This document shows, piece after piece, positions 17,971-25,455 of a DNA stretch of 64,000 nucleotides. The stretch spans positions 186,001 to 250,000 of the forward strand of contig NZ_JAHWGH010000025.1 of NCBI RefSeq assembly GCF_019334305.1. Direction: 5' to 3'. How positions within the stretch are numbered: position 1 is the stretch's first letter; each line of letters begins with the position of its first letter. The DNA comes from Rossellomorea orangium. GTDB taxonomy: Bacteria > Bacillota > Bacilli > Bacillales > Bacillaceae_B. The notes under the pieces are model-generated. The model was not told where the DNA came from and ran no database searches. It saw only the letters and a program-made list of their open reading frames with translations. The position numbers and the translations under genes are program-made.

Positions 17971-18771
17971 TTCCAGCTTTGTGAGGATCCTTCTTTTACG
18001 GTAGAGCATGCGGCCGGTTTCTCCTATGTCTGTAATCATGGATTTGTTGATGAAGGATCCGAACAGGATTCCGGCAATGGGAATCATTTGAAAGAGTTTT
18101 TTCCAACCAAAGTTGTCACGGAAGCTGATCATTACTTCCCGCCATCCCTGCAGCTGGGACAGGGTTTGCTCTCTTTTATCGCTATTCTCCCCGTTGAAAT
18201 CCTCGAGTTCATGTAGGATGGCTTGTTTACCTACGATATCCGATGAAACGAATTGGAGGCATTTGATGATGAAAATGCGCTCTTCTTGATCATTCGGGTC
18301 ATACCCGTAACACAAGGCTATTTCTTGAAGTGTTTTAAGTGATATTCCCAAAATGAATGGGATGTCGATACTTAATGTAAGAAATCCACCGATACCTGTC
18401 GTCGCTCCCTGAGTCATCGCAACCTTTTTTCTCCTATGCACAATTCCTTCGCTCACTTCATCCATATATGTGAGTGGCAGGGTATTAATTTTATTCACTG
18501 TCAAATCCAGATCTCCTGTTTTATTGAGATATCGGTTCAATACTTCCTTCTCATTTGTCAGGTGACTCCCGCCTTTTTGTATGTAACTCCCTATTTCATC
18601 CAGTGCTTGCCCGATTTTATTATGTACCATTTGGGGAGTGATCCGATCAAGGATCATAAATGGAATCCTGCCCAGTCTTTCCCAGAACCACAAACCCTTT
18701 TGGTCATCAGCCCATTTATTGACGATTTCAAGTTCTTTTAAAAGGGCCTCTCTCGTTTCTTCTGGATGCAT
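17950..18771 (-). CDS. EcsC family protein
   Basis: 273 aa. The central region TQGATTGIGGFLTLSIDIPFILGISLKTLQEIALCYGYDP (about 120-160) is diagnostic for the EcsC family (pfam EcsC), which contains a hydrophobic glycine-rich hairpin; the family is named after the third gene of the B. subtilis ecs operon and has no assigned activity. The last residues (E-G-R-T-S-N-stop) are encoded by a copy of the 14-bp dispersed repeat, so the native C-terminus has probably been replaced or extended by repeat insertion. Confidence 0.85.
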   Translation of the reverse strand: MHPEETREALLKELEIVNKWADDQKGLWFWERLGRIPFMILDRITPQMVHNKIGQALDEIGSYIQKGGSHLTNEKEVLNRYLNKTGDLDLTVNKINTLPLTYMDEVSEGIVHRRKKVAMTQGATTGIGGFLTLSIDIPFILGISLKTLQEIALCYGYDPNDQEERIFIIKCLQFVSSDIVGKQAILHELEDFNGENSDKREQTLSQLQGWREVMISFRDNFGWKKLFQMIPIAGILFGSFINKSMITDIGETGRMLYRKRRILTKLEEGRTSN

Positions 18772-18798
18772 GTTAAAGCTCCCCCTCTCGTTTTAAGT

Positions 18799-18827
18799 AA
18801 AAAAATAACAGGCGTCTAAGCCTGTCA
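18799..18827 (-). terminator. intrinsic terminator of the CorC-type gene
   Basis: ACAGGC (18808-18813) pairs with GCCTGT (18820-18825) with a T-rich minus-strand tail. Confidence 0.7.
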
Positions 18828-18840
18828 TTTTATGAGTATA

Positions 18841-20109
18841 TTAAACCAGGTCTCCGGTTTTTTCATCTAGAATTTCAACTTTAATAGTCCGTACCCGGCG
18901 GTTATCCACCTCTTCAACGCTCACCTTTAAGTTTTCATAATCGAAGCTGTCACCTTCTGATGGAAGGTCTTCAAAGCTTTCAACGACCCATCCACCAAGC
19001 GTATGATAAGAACTTTCAGGCTCTGGTACATCGAGTAACTCTGTAAATTCATCCAATTGATATTGGGAATCGAATCTATATTCATTGTCACTGATTTTCT
19101 TCATGGAATGAGTTTTCTCATCTTGCTCATCCCAGATCTCACCTACAATCTCTTCCAGTATGTCTTCAAGGGTGATGATTCCGGTAGTTCCACCAAACTC
19201 ATCCACCACAATCGCCATGTGCACGTTGTTTTTTTGAAGCTTAGTAAGAAGAGATGAGATTTTAACAGATTCAAATATAAACATCGGCTCACGAATCAAT
19301 TCCCGGATGTTCACTTCACCAAACTTAATCAAGTGAGTAAAGAACTCTTTTTCCGAGAGGATTCCAATAATATTATCGATATGATCCTCATAAACCGGAA
19401 TCCGTGAAAAGCGTTCTTCAAAGAACATTTCTTTGATTTCTTCAATCGGTTGGTTCACTTCCACGGCCTTGACGTCGATTCGCGGCGTCAGTACCTCGGT
19501 TGCAAGGATCTCATCAAAGTCCATGGAGCGGTGAATCAATTCCCGTTCTTCTTTATCAATGACTCCTTCTTCTTCACTAATATCAAGCATTACTTTTAAC
19601 TCTTCCTCTGTGACTGACGGCATCTCGTGATCCTTCGAGAAGAACTTCGATACCAACTCCTTCAATTTGATAAAGAAGAAATTGATCGGTGTGAGGACCT
19701 TTATTAAGAAGAAAAGCACACCGGATATGGTCAGGGAGTAGGTTTCAGCGTTTTCTTTTGCCAATGACTTCGGGAGGATCTCACCGAAAATCAGAATTAA
19801 CAGCGTCATGACGAATGTACTGATGACAAGTCCCGTGTTCCCTCCGAAAATATCAGTTGCAAGCTTGGCTGAAATACTTGCTGCAGCGATGTTCACGATG
19901 TTGTTCCCAACCAATATCGTTGACAGAGCTTTATCAAAGTTCTCAGCAATATAATGTGCTTTGATGCTTCCTCTTCTTCCTTCACTTACAAAGTTCTTAA
20001 GTCTGATCTTGTTGACACTTGAGTATGCCGTTTCCGCCGATGAGAAAAAGGCAGATAAAAGGATCAATGCTCCTAATAATACTAATGAATTCAGTGGTAT
20101 ATCGTCCAA
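18841..20109 (-). CDS. CNNM/CorC-type membrane transporter (DUF21-CBS-CorC_HlyC)
   Basis: 422 aa. Domain order: N-terminal DUF21 membrane domain with three or four spans (1-~185; note FFSSAETAYSSVNKIRLKNF, the conserved AE-A-S-N region), a CBS pair (about 200-330; TEVLTPRIDVKAVE begins it and DEFGGTTGIITLEDILEEIVGEI ends it), and a C-terminal CorC_HlyC domain (about 340-420). Members such as B. subtilis YhdP (MpfA) export Mg2+; older names call them hemolysins. A MerR-family gene ends 42 bp upstream on the same strand, a pairing also seen at yhdP-yhdQ. Confidence 0.9.
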   Translation of the reverse strand: MDDIPLNSLVLLGALILLSAFFSSAETAYSSVNKIRLKNFVSEGRRGSIKAHYIAENFDKALSTILVGNNIVNIAAASISAKLATDIFGGNTGLVISTFVMTLLILIFGEILPKSLAKENAETYSLTISGVLFFLIKVLTPINFFFIKLKELVSKFFSKDHEMPSVTEEELKVMLDISEEEGVIDKEERELIHRSMDFDEILATEVLTPRIDVKAVEVNQPIEEIKEMFFEERFSRIPVYEDHIDNIIGILSEKEFFTHLIKFGEVNIRELIREPMFIFESVKISSLLTKLQKNNVHMAIVVDEFGGTTGIITLEDILEEIVGEIWDEQDEKTHSMKKISDNEYRFDSQYQLDEFTELLDVPEPESSYHTLGGWVVESFEDLPSEGDSFDYENLKVSVEEVDNRRVRTIKVEILDEKTGDLV

Positions 20110-20151
20110 AAAAAAGTCACTCTCCTGTAGTTGTTTATCTATTATGCTGGA

Positions 20152-20562
20152 TTAACCAGAAAAAACCATTAGGGTCTGGAATAAGGCCAAGGCCTGGGGG
20201 GAGACCTGTTTCAATACTCGCTTGCGGTCCTCTGCCCCCAATGTTTCCATTGCCTGTAACACTTCATGCAATTCATTATGCAAATGCTTCATTTCATTTC
20301 GTATATGTTTGACCTGCTTTTCAAGGACGGATTGATCCACCTGTTTGGATTTCAGGAGTATAATACGATCTTTGATTTCATGCAGGGTCATATTCATCTT
20401 TTGACACTGTTCAATCAGCTTCAAGTCATTCAAAGTCTCTTCATGATAATAACGATAATTATTGTTTGATCGGTCGCATTTTAATAGACCCATTTTCGTA
20501 TAATAATCAATGGTCCGCTTGGACACTTTGCTTAGTTTGGATAGCTCGCCTATTCGATACAC
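20152..20562 (-). CDS. MerR family transcriptional regulator
   Basis: 136 aa. N-terminal winged HTH IGELSKLSKVSKRTIDYYTKMGLL (about 4-27) followed by the RYY wing, then a long dimerisation helix (about 75-115). It lacks the C-terminal Cys pair of copper or zinc sensors (Cys only at about 29 and 52), so a metal-responsive CueR role is not supported. Immediately upstream of the CorC-type transporter gene, which it may control. Confidence 0.88.
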   Translation of the reverse strand: MYRIGELSKLSKVSKRTIDYYTKMGLLKCDRSNNNYRYYHEETLNDLKLIEQCQKMNMTLHEIKDRIILLKSKQVDQSVLEKQVKHIRNEMKHLHNELHEVLQAMETLGAEDRKRVLKQVSPQALALFQTLMVFSG

Positions 20563-20599
20563 ATTCCCAAGTTATCACCTCTAGAGTAGTATACTTTAT

Positions 20600-20636
20600 T
20601 TTAATAAAACCGTACAGTTAAACGTTACGGTTTTTA
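20600..20636 (-). terminator. inverted repeat, probable terminator of the DUF4306 gene
   Basis: AAACCGTA (20607-20614) pairs with TACGGTTT (20626-20633). On the minus strand a T-rich run follows, so termination of the gene ending at 20667 is the simplest reading. It also lies in the MerR promoter region, so an operator role is possible. Confidence 0.5.
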
Positions 20637-20666
20637 TATATAATAAAAATATGCATCTCATAACTG

Positions 20667-21146
20667 TCACTGGTGTGAGAAATGTTTATCTCTGTGCAGT
20701 GGTAATAAGTGAATGATACCAGATAGTATGATCATTAGTAGACCAACCGAAAGAAACAACCAGGTTAATAGATTTCCACCTGCTGTGGGAGATGTAGAAA
20801 GTGTGAATGATAACCCAAGTTCAATCAATCCAAAAAGGACCAGCAAGATACGGATTCCAGTTCTGCTAAATATCCGGATCCCGATCAAAACAATTAAATA
20901 GCTGGCGCTTATGATCATAAAAGCTGGAAAAAGTGGTGAAAACTTAGCAGCATATATAAAGAAGTCAAGATCTGATATATCATTGGATCCACCAACGCTG
21001 CCGTGCATCCATTCACTGATCGGAGCCGAATACCTCCATTCCCACGGGTCTTCAAGTAATGCACTCCCCTCATACCAGGAAACCATAGACGAAAAAACCA
21101 GTACAACCAACCCAACACCCAATTGTGACCAATACCTAATTGACAT
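20667..21146 (-). CDS. DUF4306 family membrane protein (YjdJ-like)
   Basis: 159 aa. N-terminal span (about 5-24) ending in the family motif SWYEGSALLEDPWEWRYSAP (23-42), then three further hydrophobic segments (about 68-88, 95-113, 122-145). DUF4306 proteins are found only in Bacillaceae and have no known role. Start supported by GGGAGGAG upstream of the ATG. Confidence 0.78.
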   Translation of the reverse strand: MSIRYWSQLGVGLVVLVFSSMVSWYEGSALLEDPWEWRYSAPISEWMHGSVGGSNDISDLDFFIYAAKFSPLFPAFMIISASYLIVLIGIRIFSRTGIRILLVLFGLIELGLSFTLSTSPTAGGNLLTWLFLSVGLLMIILSGIIHLLPLHRDKHFSHQ

Positions 21147-21164
21147 AACCTGCTCCTCCCTTTT

Positions 21165-21263
21165 GAGGGACGGACCTCAAAAAATGCTAATATTCAGAAT
21201 GAAAAACGTGTAATATCAAGGGTTTTCCTCTGATTGATGACGTCGGATTAAGGTCCGTCCCTC
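21165..21263. repeat. paired inverted repeat, copy C (99 bp)
   Basis: GAGGGACGGACCTC (21165-21178) faces AAGGTCCGTCCCTC (21250-21263). The outer edge of the right arm supplies the TGA stop of the YdcF-like gene. Confidence 0.9.
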
Positions 21264-22008
21264 AATCCAGCATCATGTTCACTACCGCAAAGTATTCTCT
21301 TATCATGTAGTTGGTTGTTATGTACAGGGGGGATTGACTGCCCAGTCCGGTACAGTTCATGCTTAGTTCATCACCGATTTTCTGCGCACGAAAGATGTGG
21401 TAATCGCTTGTGACGATGACGAGTTTTTTATTGTGTAGCCCCTCTTGTTTTAGAATGAGCTTGGCATTCCTGAGATTTTCATAAGTAGTGGTTGATGTTT
21501 TGTCATAAAGTATACGATCTTCCTTTATGCCCCGGGCTATCAGGTATGAACCCATCGCTTCCGCTTCAGGGATCGACTCACCGGGACCCTGTCCACCCGA
21601 AACGACGACCGGGACATTTTCATGGATTTCAAGCAAATCGGCTCCCTTGTCCAATCTTTCCCTCAATGTATTGGAGAGTTCTCTCCCCTTCAACCCCGCC
21701 CCAAGAATGATGACGGCATCTGGCGCATCTTCCTTTATGTGATGTGATTGGAAGGCTGTTTTCAAGAGAATGGCTTCAATAATACTAAAGGATAGAATAA
21801 ATAGAAGGAACACGGTGTAAATGGTTCGACTTGCCATTTTATAACGTTTATTCCCTGTGTTTTTATAAGCTGTGTGTAATACCATGATCATCATACCGAC
21901 TTGTGATAAGATAGCTATAAAAATCAGCCCGAATGTGACACCGCTGAAAAAGACTAAAATCATCAATGCGCAAATCAAAACTATCTCGGATAGTATAATC
22001 TTTTTCAT
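21262..22008 (-). CDS. YdcF/SanA family (DUF218) membrane protein
   Basis: 248 aa from the ATG of MKKIILSEIVLICALM, chosen for AAAGGAGA 6 bases upstream. Two or three N-terminal membrane spans (to about 85) precede a DUF218 domain: DAVIILGAGLKGRELSNTLRERLDKG (about 96-121), VVVSGGQGPGESIPEAEAM (about 133-151), and the closing VTSDYHIFRA motif (about 205). Relatives include ElyC and SanA, envelope proteins linked to cell-wall synthesis. The stop codon is part of a repeat arm. Confidence 0.85.
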   Translation of the reverse strand: MKKIILSEIVLICALMILVFFSGVTFGLIFIAILSQVGMMIMVLHTAYKNTGNKRYKMASRTIYTVFLLFILSFSIIEAILLKTAFQSHHIKEDAPDAVIILGAGLKGRELSNTLRERLDKGADLLEIHENVPVVVSGGQGPGESIPEAEAMGSYLIARGIKEDRILYDKTSTTTYENLRNAKLILKQEGLHNKKLVIVTSDYHIFRAQKIGDELSMNCTGLGSQSPLYITTNYMIREYFAVVNMMLD

Positions 22009-22033
22009 CCCGTCTCCTTTCAAAATAGTCATT

Positions 22034-22630
22034 TTACCTTTCACTATCATTCAACCGTTCCCCATTGATTCCATATATGATCACTTTGGGCCATTTTTTA
22101 TTCCATTCCTTTTCCCGCAACCTTCGTTCATAAATGGCGGCTAACGTTTCTTTTTCTTTGAAAGGAGGTGTGGGCATTATTCTAAGTGCCAGTAGATCTT
22201 CCAGCCCCCATGGTGCAACCAGAATAAGTTCATCTTCCTCGTTTAGTTTCATTGCAATTGATGTAGCTGTTTCTGGAAAACGGGATACCGCATCAATAGT
22301 AGATTTATATGGGGCTTCTCCATTAAGAATATGCATCCTTGCCTGGTTCTTTACAGACCAGGGTTCTGTTGGTTTCAACCTGTTCAATCTTGATTCAAGA
22401 AGCTTTTCAATATCTTCGTCAACATTGTAAGGATCATAATATACGACATCTATATCCGGTAAGTGTGTGTTATTTGAATATCCATGCATTGTATCTCATA
22501 CCTTTGACCTAACAAAACCGGCACAGACCCACCAGTCCGGTAAATGTAACGTTTTGGCAGCTTCCATGACGCTCATCATCCAAGCATCATTTTTCACTAA
22601 ATTGATAATATCCTGTTCAGAATTGATCAT
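22034..22630 (-). pseudogene. nucleotidyltransferase-family protein (COG3575) interrupted by an in-frame UGA
   Basis: Starting at ATG 22628-22630 (GAGAGGG upstream) the frame reads MINSEQDIINLVKNDAWMMS, continues to LPDWWVCAGFVRSKV, meets TGA at 22496-22498, and continues in the same frame as DTMHGYSNNTHLPDIDVVYY to the natural end at 22034. The family normally has Trp at this point ('FVR-KVWD-LHGY'), so TGG has become TGA. Remaining conserved parts: PWSVKNQARMH, DAVSRFPETATSIAM, APWGLEDLLALR. Either a recent nonsense mutation, a sequencing error, or a UGA partly read as Trp. A shorter product from ATG 22487-22489 is possible but has no ribosome site. Confidence 0.8.
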
Positions 22631-22724
22631 TTTATCCCTCTCTTTTACTGTTTCACATTAGCTTATTTTACCATATGATCCAGATTAAGAGGGCTTTAAA
22701 CTTAGATTCATCCCATATTATTTA

Positions 22725-22760
22725 TAAAAAAAACATGCCAGGAATACTCCCTGGCATGTT
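22725..22760 (-). terminator. intrinsic terminator after the 54-aa gene
   Basis: AACATGCCAGG (22732-22742) pairs perfectly with CCTGGCATGTT (22750-22760); eight Ts on the minus strand. Confidence 0.85.
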
Positions 22761-22763
22761 CTC

Positions 22764-22928
22764 CTATTGACCTCCATGAAACCAGCTGCTCGCCTTTACG
22801 CGCTCTTCTTCCTGGAGCTGTCTTTCATGTTGATTTCCTGCTTCGAATGTATTCTGAGAAAATTTACGTCTGAGAATTCCGCTTATGATTCCAAATCCAA
22901 CAGCAATGCCTATGATCCACCACAGCAT
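22764..22928 (-). CDS. small membrane protein, 54 aa
   Basis: ATG with AGGAGTGAG upstream opens a 54-codon frame: hydrophobic start MLWWIIGIAVGFGIISGILR (one span), then a charged, Gln/Glu-rich cytoplasmic part (ERQLQEEERVKASSWFHGGQ). Ends at TAG 22764 directly before a strong terminator, so this is a complete monocistronic unit. Family not recognised. Confidence 0.65.
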   Translation of the reverse strand: MLWWIIGIAVGFGIISGILRRKFSQNTFEAGNQHERQLQEEERVKASSWFHGGQ

Positions 22929-23010
22929 TCTACTCACTCCTGTCTTTAGGAAAATTAACCTTTACTATATATACGAATGAAAGTTGGAATAAGTTTCAAA
23001 TTAACTTACC

Positions 23011-24240
23011 TTAATTCTGGAAATCTCTTCTTTCCAAGGATGAATCCAGGTAATGAAAGGCAGGATGTGAGTGAGACAGGAAATCATGATGTGAAATGGT
23101 CCATCCATACGCTCCGGCCATCGGAAAAATGATCAGGTCCCCTGCACGTAATCTTTCGACATACGCCTGTCGAATCAAAATGTCATTGGGAGTACACAAT
23201 TCCCCGGCAACCGTTACATTCTTTCCCTTGATCCCTGGTCGCGGAAGTGGTTCGTCAAACCACTTCTCCACGGGATAAATCGTATGAGGGTGGGACATTT
23301 TCCACGCGGCCGGAAGGCGTAAATGATGAGTCCCTCCTCTTATCAAGGCAAAATGCTCTCCGTGATTTTTCTTAATATCCATTACTTCTGCCACATAATA
23401 TCCGCAGTGAGCTACCATATAACGCCCAAGCTCCAGTATCAGTCGCAGCCCCTCATGAGTAAATGTATCTTCCATTTGATACAACCCACTGGAGAACGTT
23501 TCCCAATCAAATGGATTCTCCGGTTGATGATAGTTTACCCCTATGCCTCCGCCTGCATTTAATGTGGTGGCAGAAGTTAGTGAAAACTGGGCCTTCCACC
23601 CTAACATCCTATCTCTGCAAAATGAGATGAATTTCAGGTGATCAAGGGCATCCAGGTTATTACTCATCGCATGAAAGTGAAATCCTTTTACTTCAAGATA
23701 AGGGAATTCTACTAGCTTCCTCAATAGAGTTGGAATCACATCTTCTTCAATTCCAAACTGTGTAGGCACACCTGTCATTCGGTGTGAACTGTTTGCCACA
23801 TGATAGGTGCTGTTTACACGAATGAGCACTGAAAGCTTCTTTCCTTCCATTGAACCCAACCGATTTAGCCTCTGCATATCTCTTTCGCTCTCGATATTCA
23901 CGGTCTGAAGTTTCCCCTTAGAAAGATACTCCAACTCCTTATCCTTTTTGGCAGGTGCCCCAAAGATAATAGGCTTCTCTGACAGACTCAAGACCTTTAC
24001 AATTTCCCCTTCAGAAGCTGTATCAAATCCATCGATGTCCTTCTCCAGTGCCTGAAGAATGGATGGGTCGGGATTCGCTTTAACAGCATAATACAGGGAG
24101 CAGTATCCCGGCAACGTCTCCCTAATGTGCTGAACATGATTTTTTAATGCATGTATATCATAAATATAGGCACAAATCGGCTCTTTCTTCCTTATCTTCA
24201 GAAGCGAAGGAAGAAAGGCCATGAAAGTTTTTGAAATCAT
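23011..24240 (-). CDS. fold-type III PLP-dependent decarboxylase/racemase of a siderophore operon
   Basis: 409 aa. Lysine of YYAVKANPDP (Lys about 54) forms the Schiff base; GFHFHAMSNN (about 189-198), GGGIGVNY (about 231) and ELGRYMVAHCGYY (about 272) line the barrel. GELCTPNDIL (about 346) carries the Cys-x3-Asp pattern of diaminopimelate/ornithine-type decarboxylases such as SbnH; alanine-racemase-type enzymes (SfaC) lack it as far as I know. So decarboxylation of an amino acid or siderophore intermediate is favoured. Last gene of the NIS siderophore operon, 3 bp after the MFS gene. Confidence 0.82.
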   Translation of the reverse strand: MISKTFMAFLPSLLKIRKKEPICAYIYDIHALKNHVQHIRETLPGYCSLYYAVKANPDPSILQALEKDIDGFDTASEGEIVKVLSLSEKPIIFGAPAKKDKELEYLSKGKLQTVNIESERDMQRLNRLGSMEGKKLSVLIRVNSTYHVANSSHRMTGVPTQFGIEEDVIPTLLRKLVEFPYLEVKGFHFHAMSNNLDALDHLKFISFCRDRMLGWKAQFSLTSATTLNAGGGIGVNYHQPENPFDWETFSSGLYQMEDTFTHEGLRLILELGRYMVAHCGYYVAEVMDIKKNHGEHFALIRGGTHHLRLPAAWKMSHPHTIYPVEKWFDEPLPRPGIKGKNVTVAGELCTPNDILIRQAYVERLRAGDLIIFPMAGAYGWTISHHDFLSHSHPAFHYLDSSLERRDFQN

Positions 24241-24243
24241 ACT

Positions 24244-25455
24244 TTACTCCTTCCACAAATTTCGATTGCTGCGGACGATGAGGATGGTAAACAGAATCGT
24301 TCCCAGTCCCATTGAAAGTCCGGCAGCATATGCATCAAATGAGCTTGCAATCCAGCCAATAAAAAGGGACCCAAGGGGAATGTAGCCACGGTCCATGAGG
24401 GCGATGCTCAAGACCCTGCCTCTATATTCCCCATCCACCTTCATTTGGATCATGATCCTGCTCAATGTCCGGTAATACTGACTGGTGAATCCTATAAGAA
24501 ACATGAGTCCTGCGGATGCTAAATAAAATCCGCTAAAGGTGGTAAAAAGGACAAGGCTTGTCCCAAAAGCCAAGGTTGATACTATAAGCCATCTCCCTCC
24601 CATGACCGGTTGCCGAAATGCAAGGAGTCCTGTTGCTGTAATCGCCCCTAAAGATGATATGGAAAGCAAGAAACCAAACCCGGCAGAACCAAGATTCATC
24701 AGCTCTTTAGAAAAAATAGGGAGCATGGTCGTATAAGGGAATCCGAATATCATGGGAGCGATGGCCACGAGTAAAACAGCGAGAATGCCAGGTTGGCCTA
24801 TTATGTATTGAATGGTGTCTTTTATGGACTTACTCTCACGCTTTTTTCCCTGCTCTGTATTTTCGTGGTCACCGGGAACCGTCAATAGGGTAAATATGAC
24901 CAATAATGTACCTGCTGATACCCACAGCATGATATTGCTGGCAGCAAAATATCCCAAAAGTACTCCGGCAAATGCCGGTCCAACCATCCTGGCCACATTG
25001 ATACTGGTTGTTTGCAGGGTTATGGCGCTCCCGAGCATACTCCCTGGTACGAGGTCTGCCAACCAGGCATTTCTGATCGGCACTTCGAAGCTCATTAACA
25101 CGGACCGGACAGTAATAGCGGATAATAATAATATGAACGACGCTTGCTCTCCGATGATGAACGCAATAAAAAGAGTCGATACCAGCATTCCACTGTATAT
25201 GACGAGAAGAGATTGCCTTCGATTATATTTGTCAGCCACCCCACCTGCATACATGGAAAAAAGGAAAACAGGGATCAGCCTGCACGCATTCAAGATCCCA
25301 AGGGATAGTGGTGAATGGGTCCACTCGTACACAATCCAGTTCAGAATGGTCAAGTCCATCCAGTCCGAGCATCGTACGAAGAAACTGCCGTATAAAAATC
25401 TTCGAAAGGGTGGTGATTTCAGTGCAAACTGTTGCTGAGCAGGATAATCATTCAA
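24244..25455 (-). CDS. MFS transporter, probable siderophore exporter
   Basis: 403 aa, twelve hydrophobic segments, with the MFS loop 2-3 signature GGVADKYNRRQSLL (about 70-83). It resembles the MFS_3/enterobactin-exporter-like group. Its TTG start overlaps the stop of the preceding siderophore synthetase gene (TTGA) and it ends 3 bp before the PLP gene, so it belongs to the operon. By analogy with SfaA/SbnD it should export the finished siderophore (inference). Confidence 0.85.
   Translation of the reverse strand: MNDYPAQQQFALKSPPFRRFLYGSFFVRCSDWMDLTILNWIVYEWTHSPLSLGILNACRLIPVFLFSMYAGGVADKYNRRQSLLVIYSGMLVSTLFIAFIIGEQASFILLLSAITVRSVLMSFEVPIRNAWLADLVPGSMLGSAITLQTTSINVARMVGPAFAGVLLGYFAASNIMLWVSAGTLLVIFTLLTVPGDHENTEQGKKRESKSIKDTIQYIIGQPGILAVLLVAIAPMIFGFPYTTMLPIFSKELMNLGSAGFGFLLSISSLGAITATGLLAFRQPVMGGRWLIVSTLAFGTSLVLFTTFSGFYLASAGLMFLIGFTSQYYRTLSRIMIQMKVDGEYRGRVLSIALMDRGYIPLGSLFIGWIASSFDAYAAGLSMGLGTILFTILIVRSNRNLWKE

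Noticed and set aside
20152-20562. CueR copper sensor, by synteny with yhdQ
   Set aside because: The C-terminal Cys pair needed for Cu(I) binding is missing.
20600-20636. MerR operator for the regulator at 20152
   Set aside because: The palindrome is not placed in a 19-bp spacer between recognisable -35 and -10 boxes; a T-rich tail makes terminator more likely.
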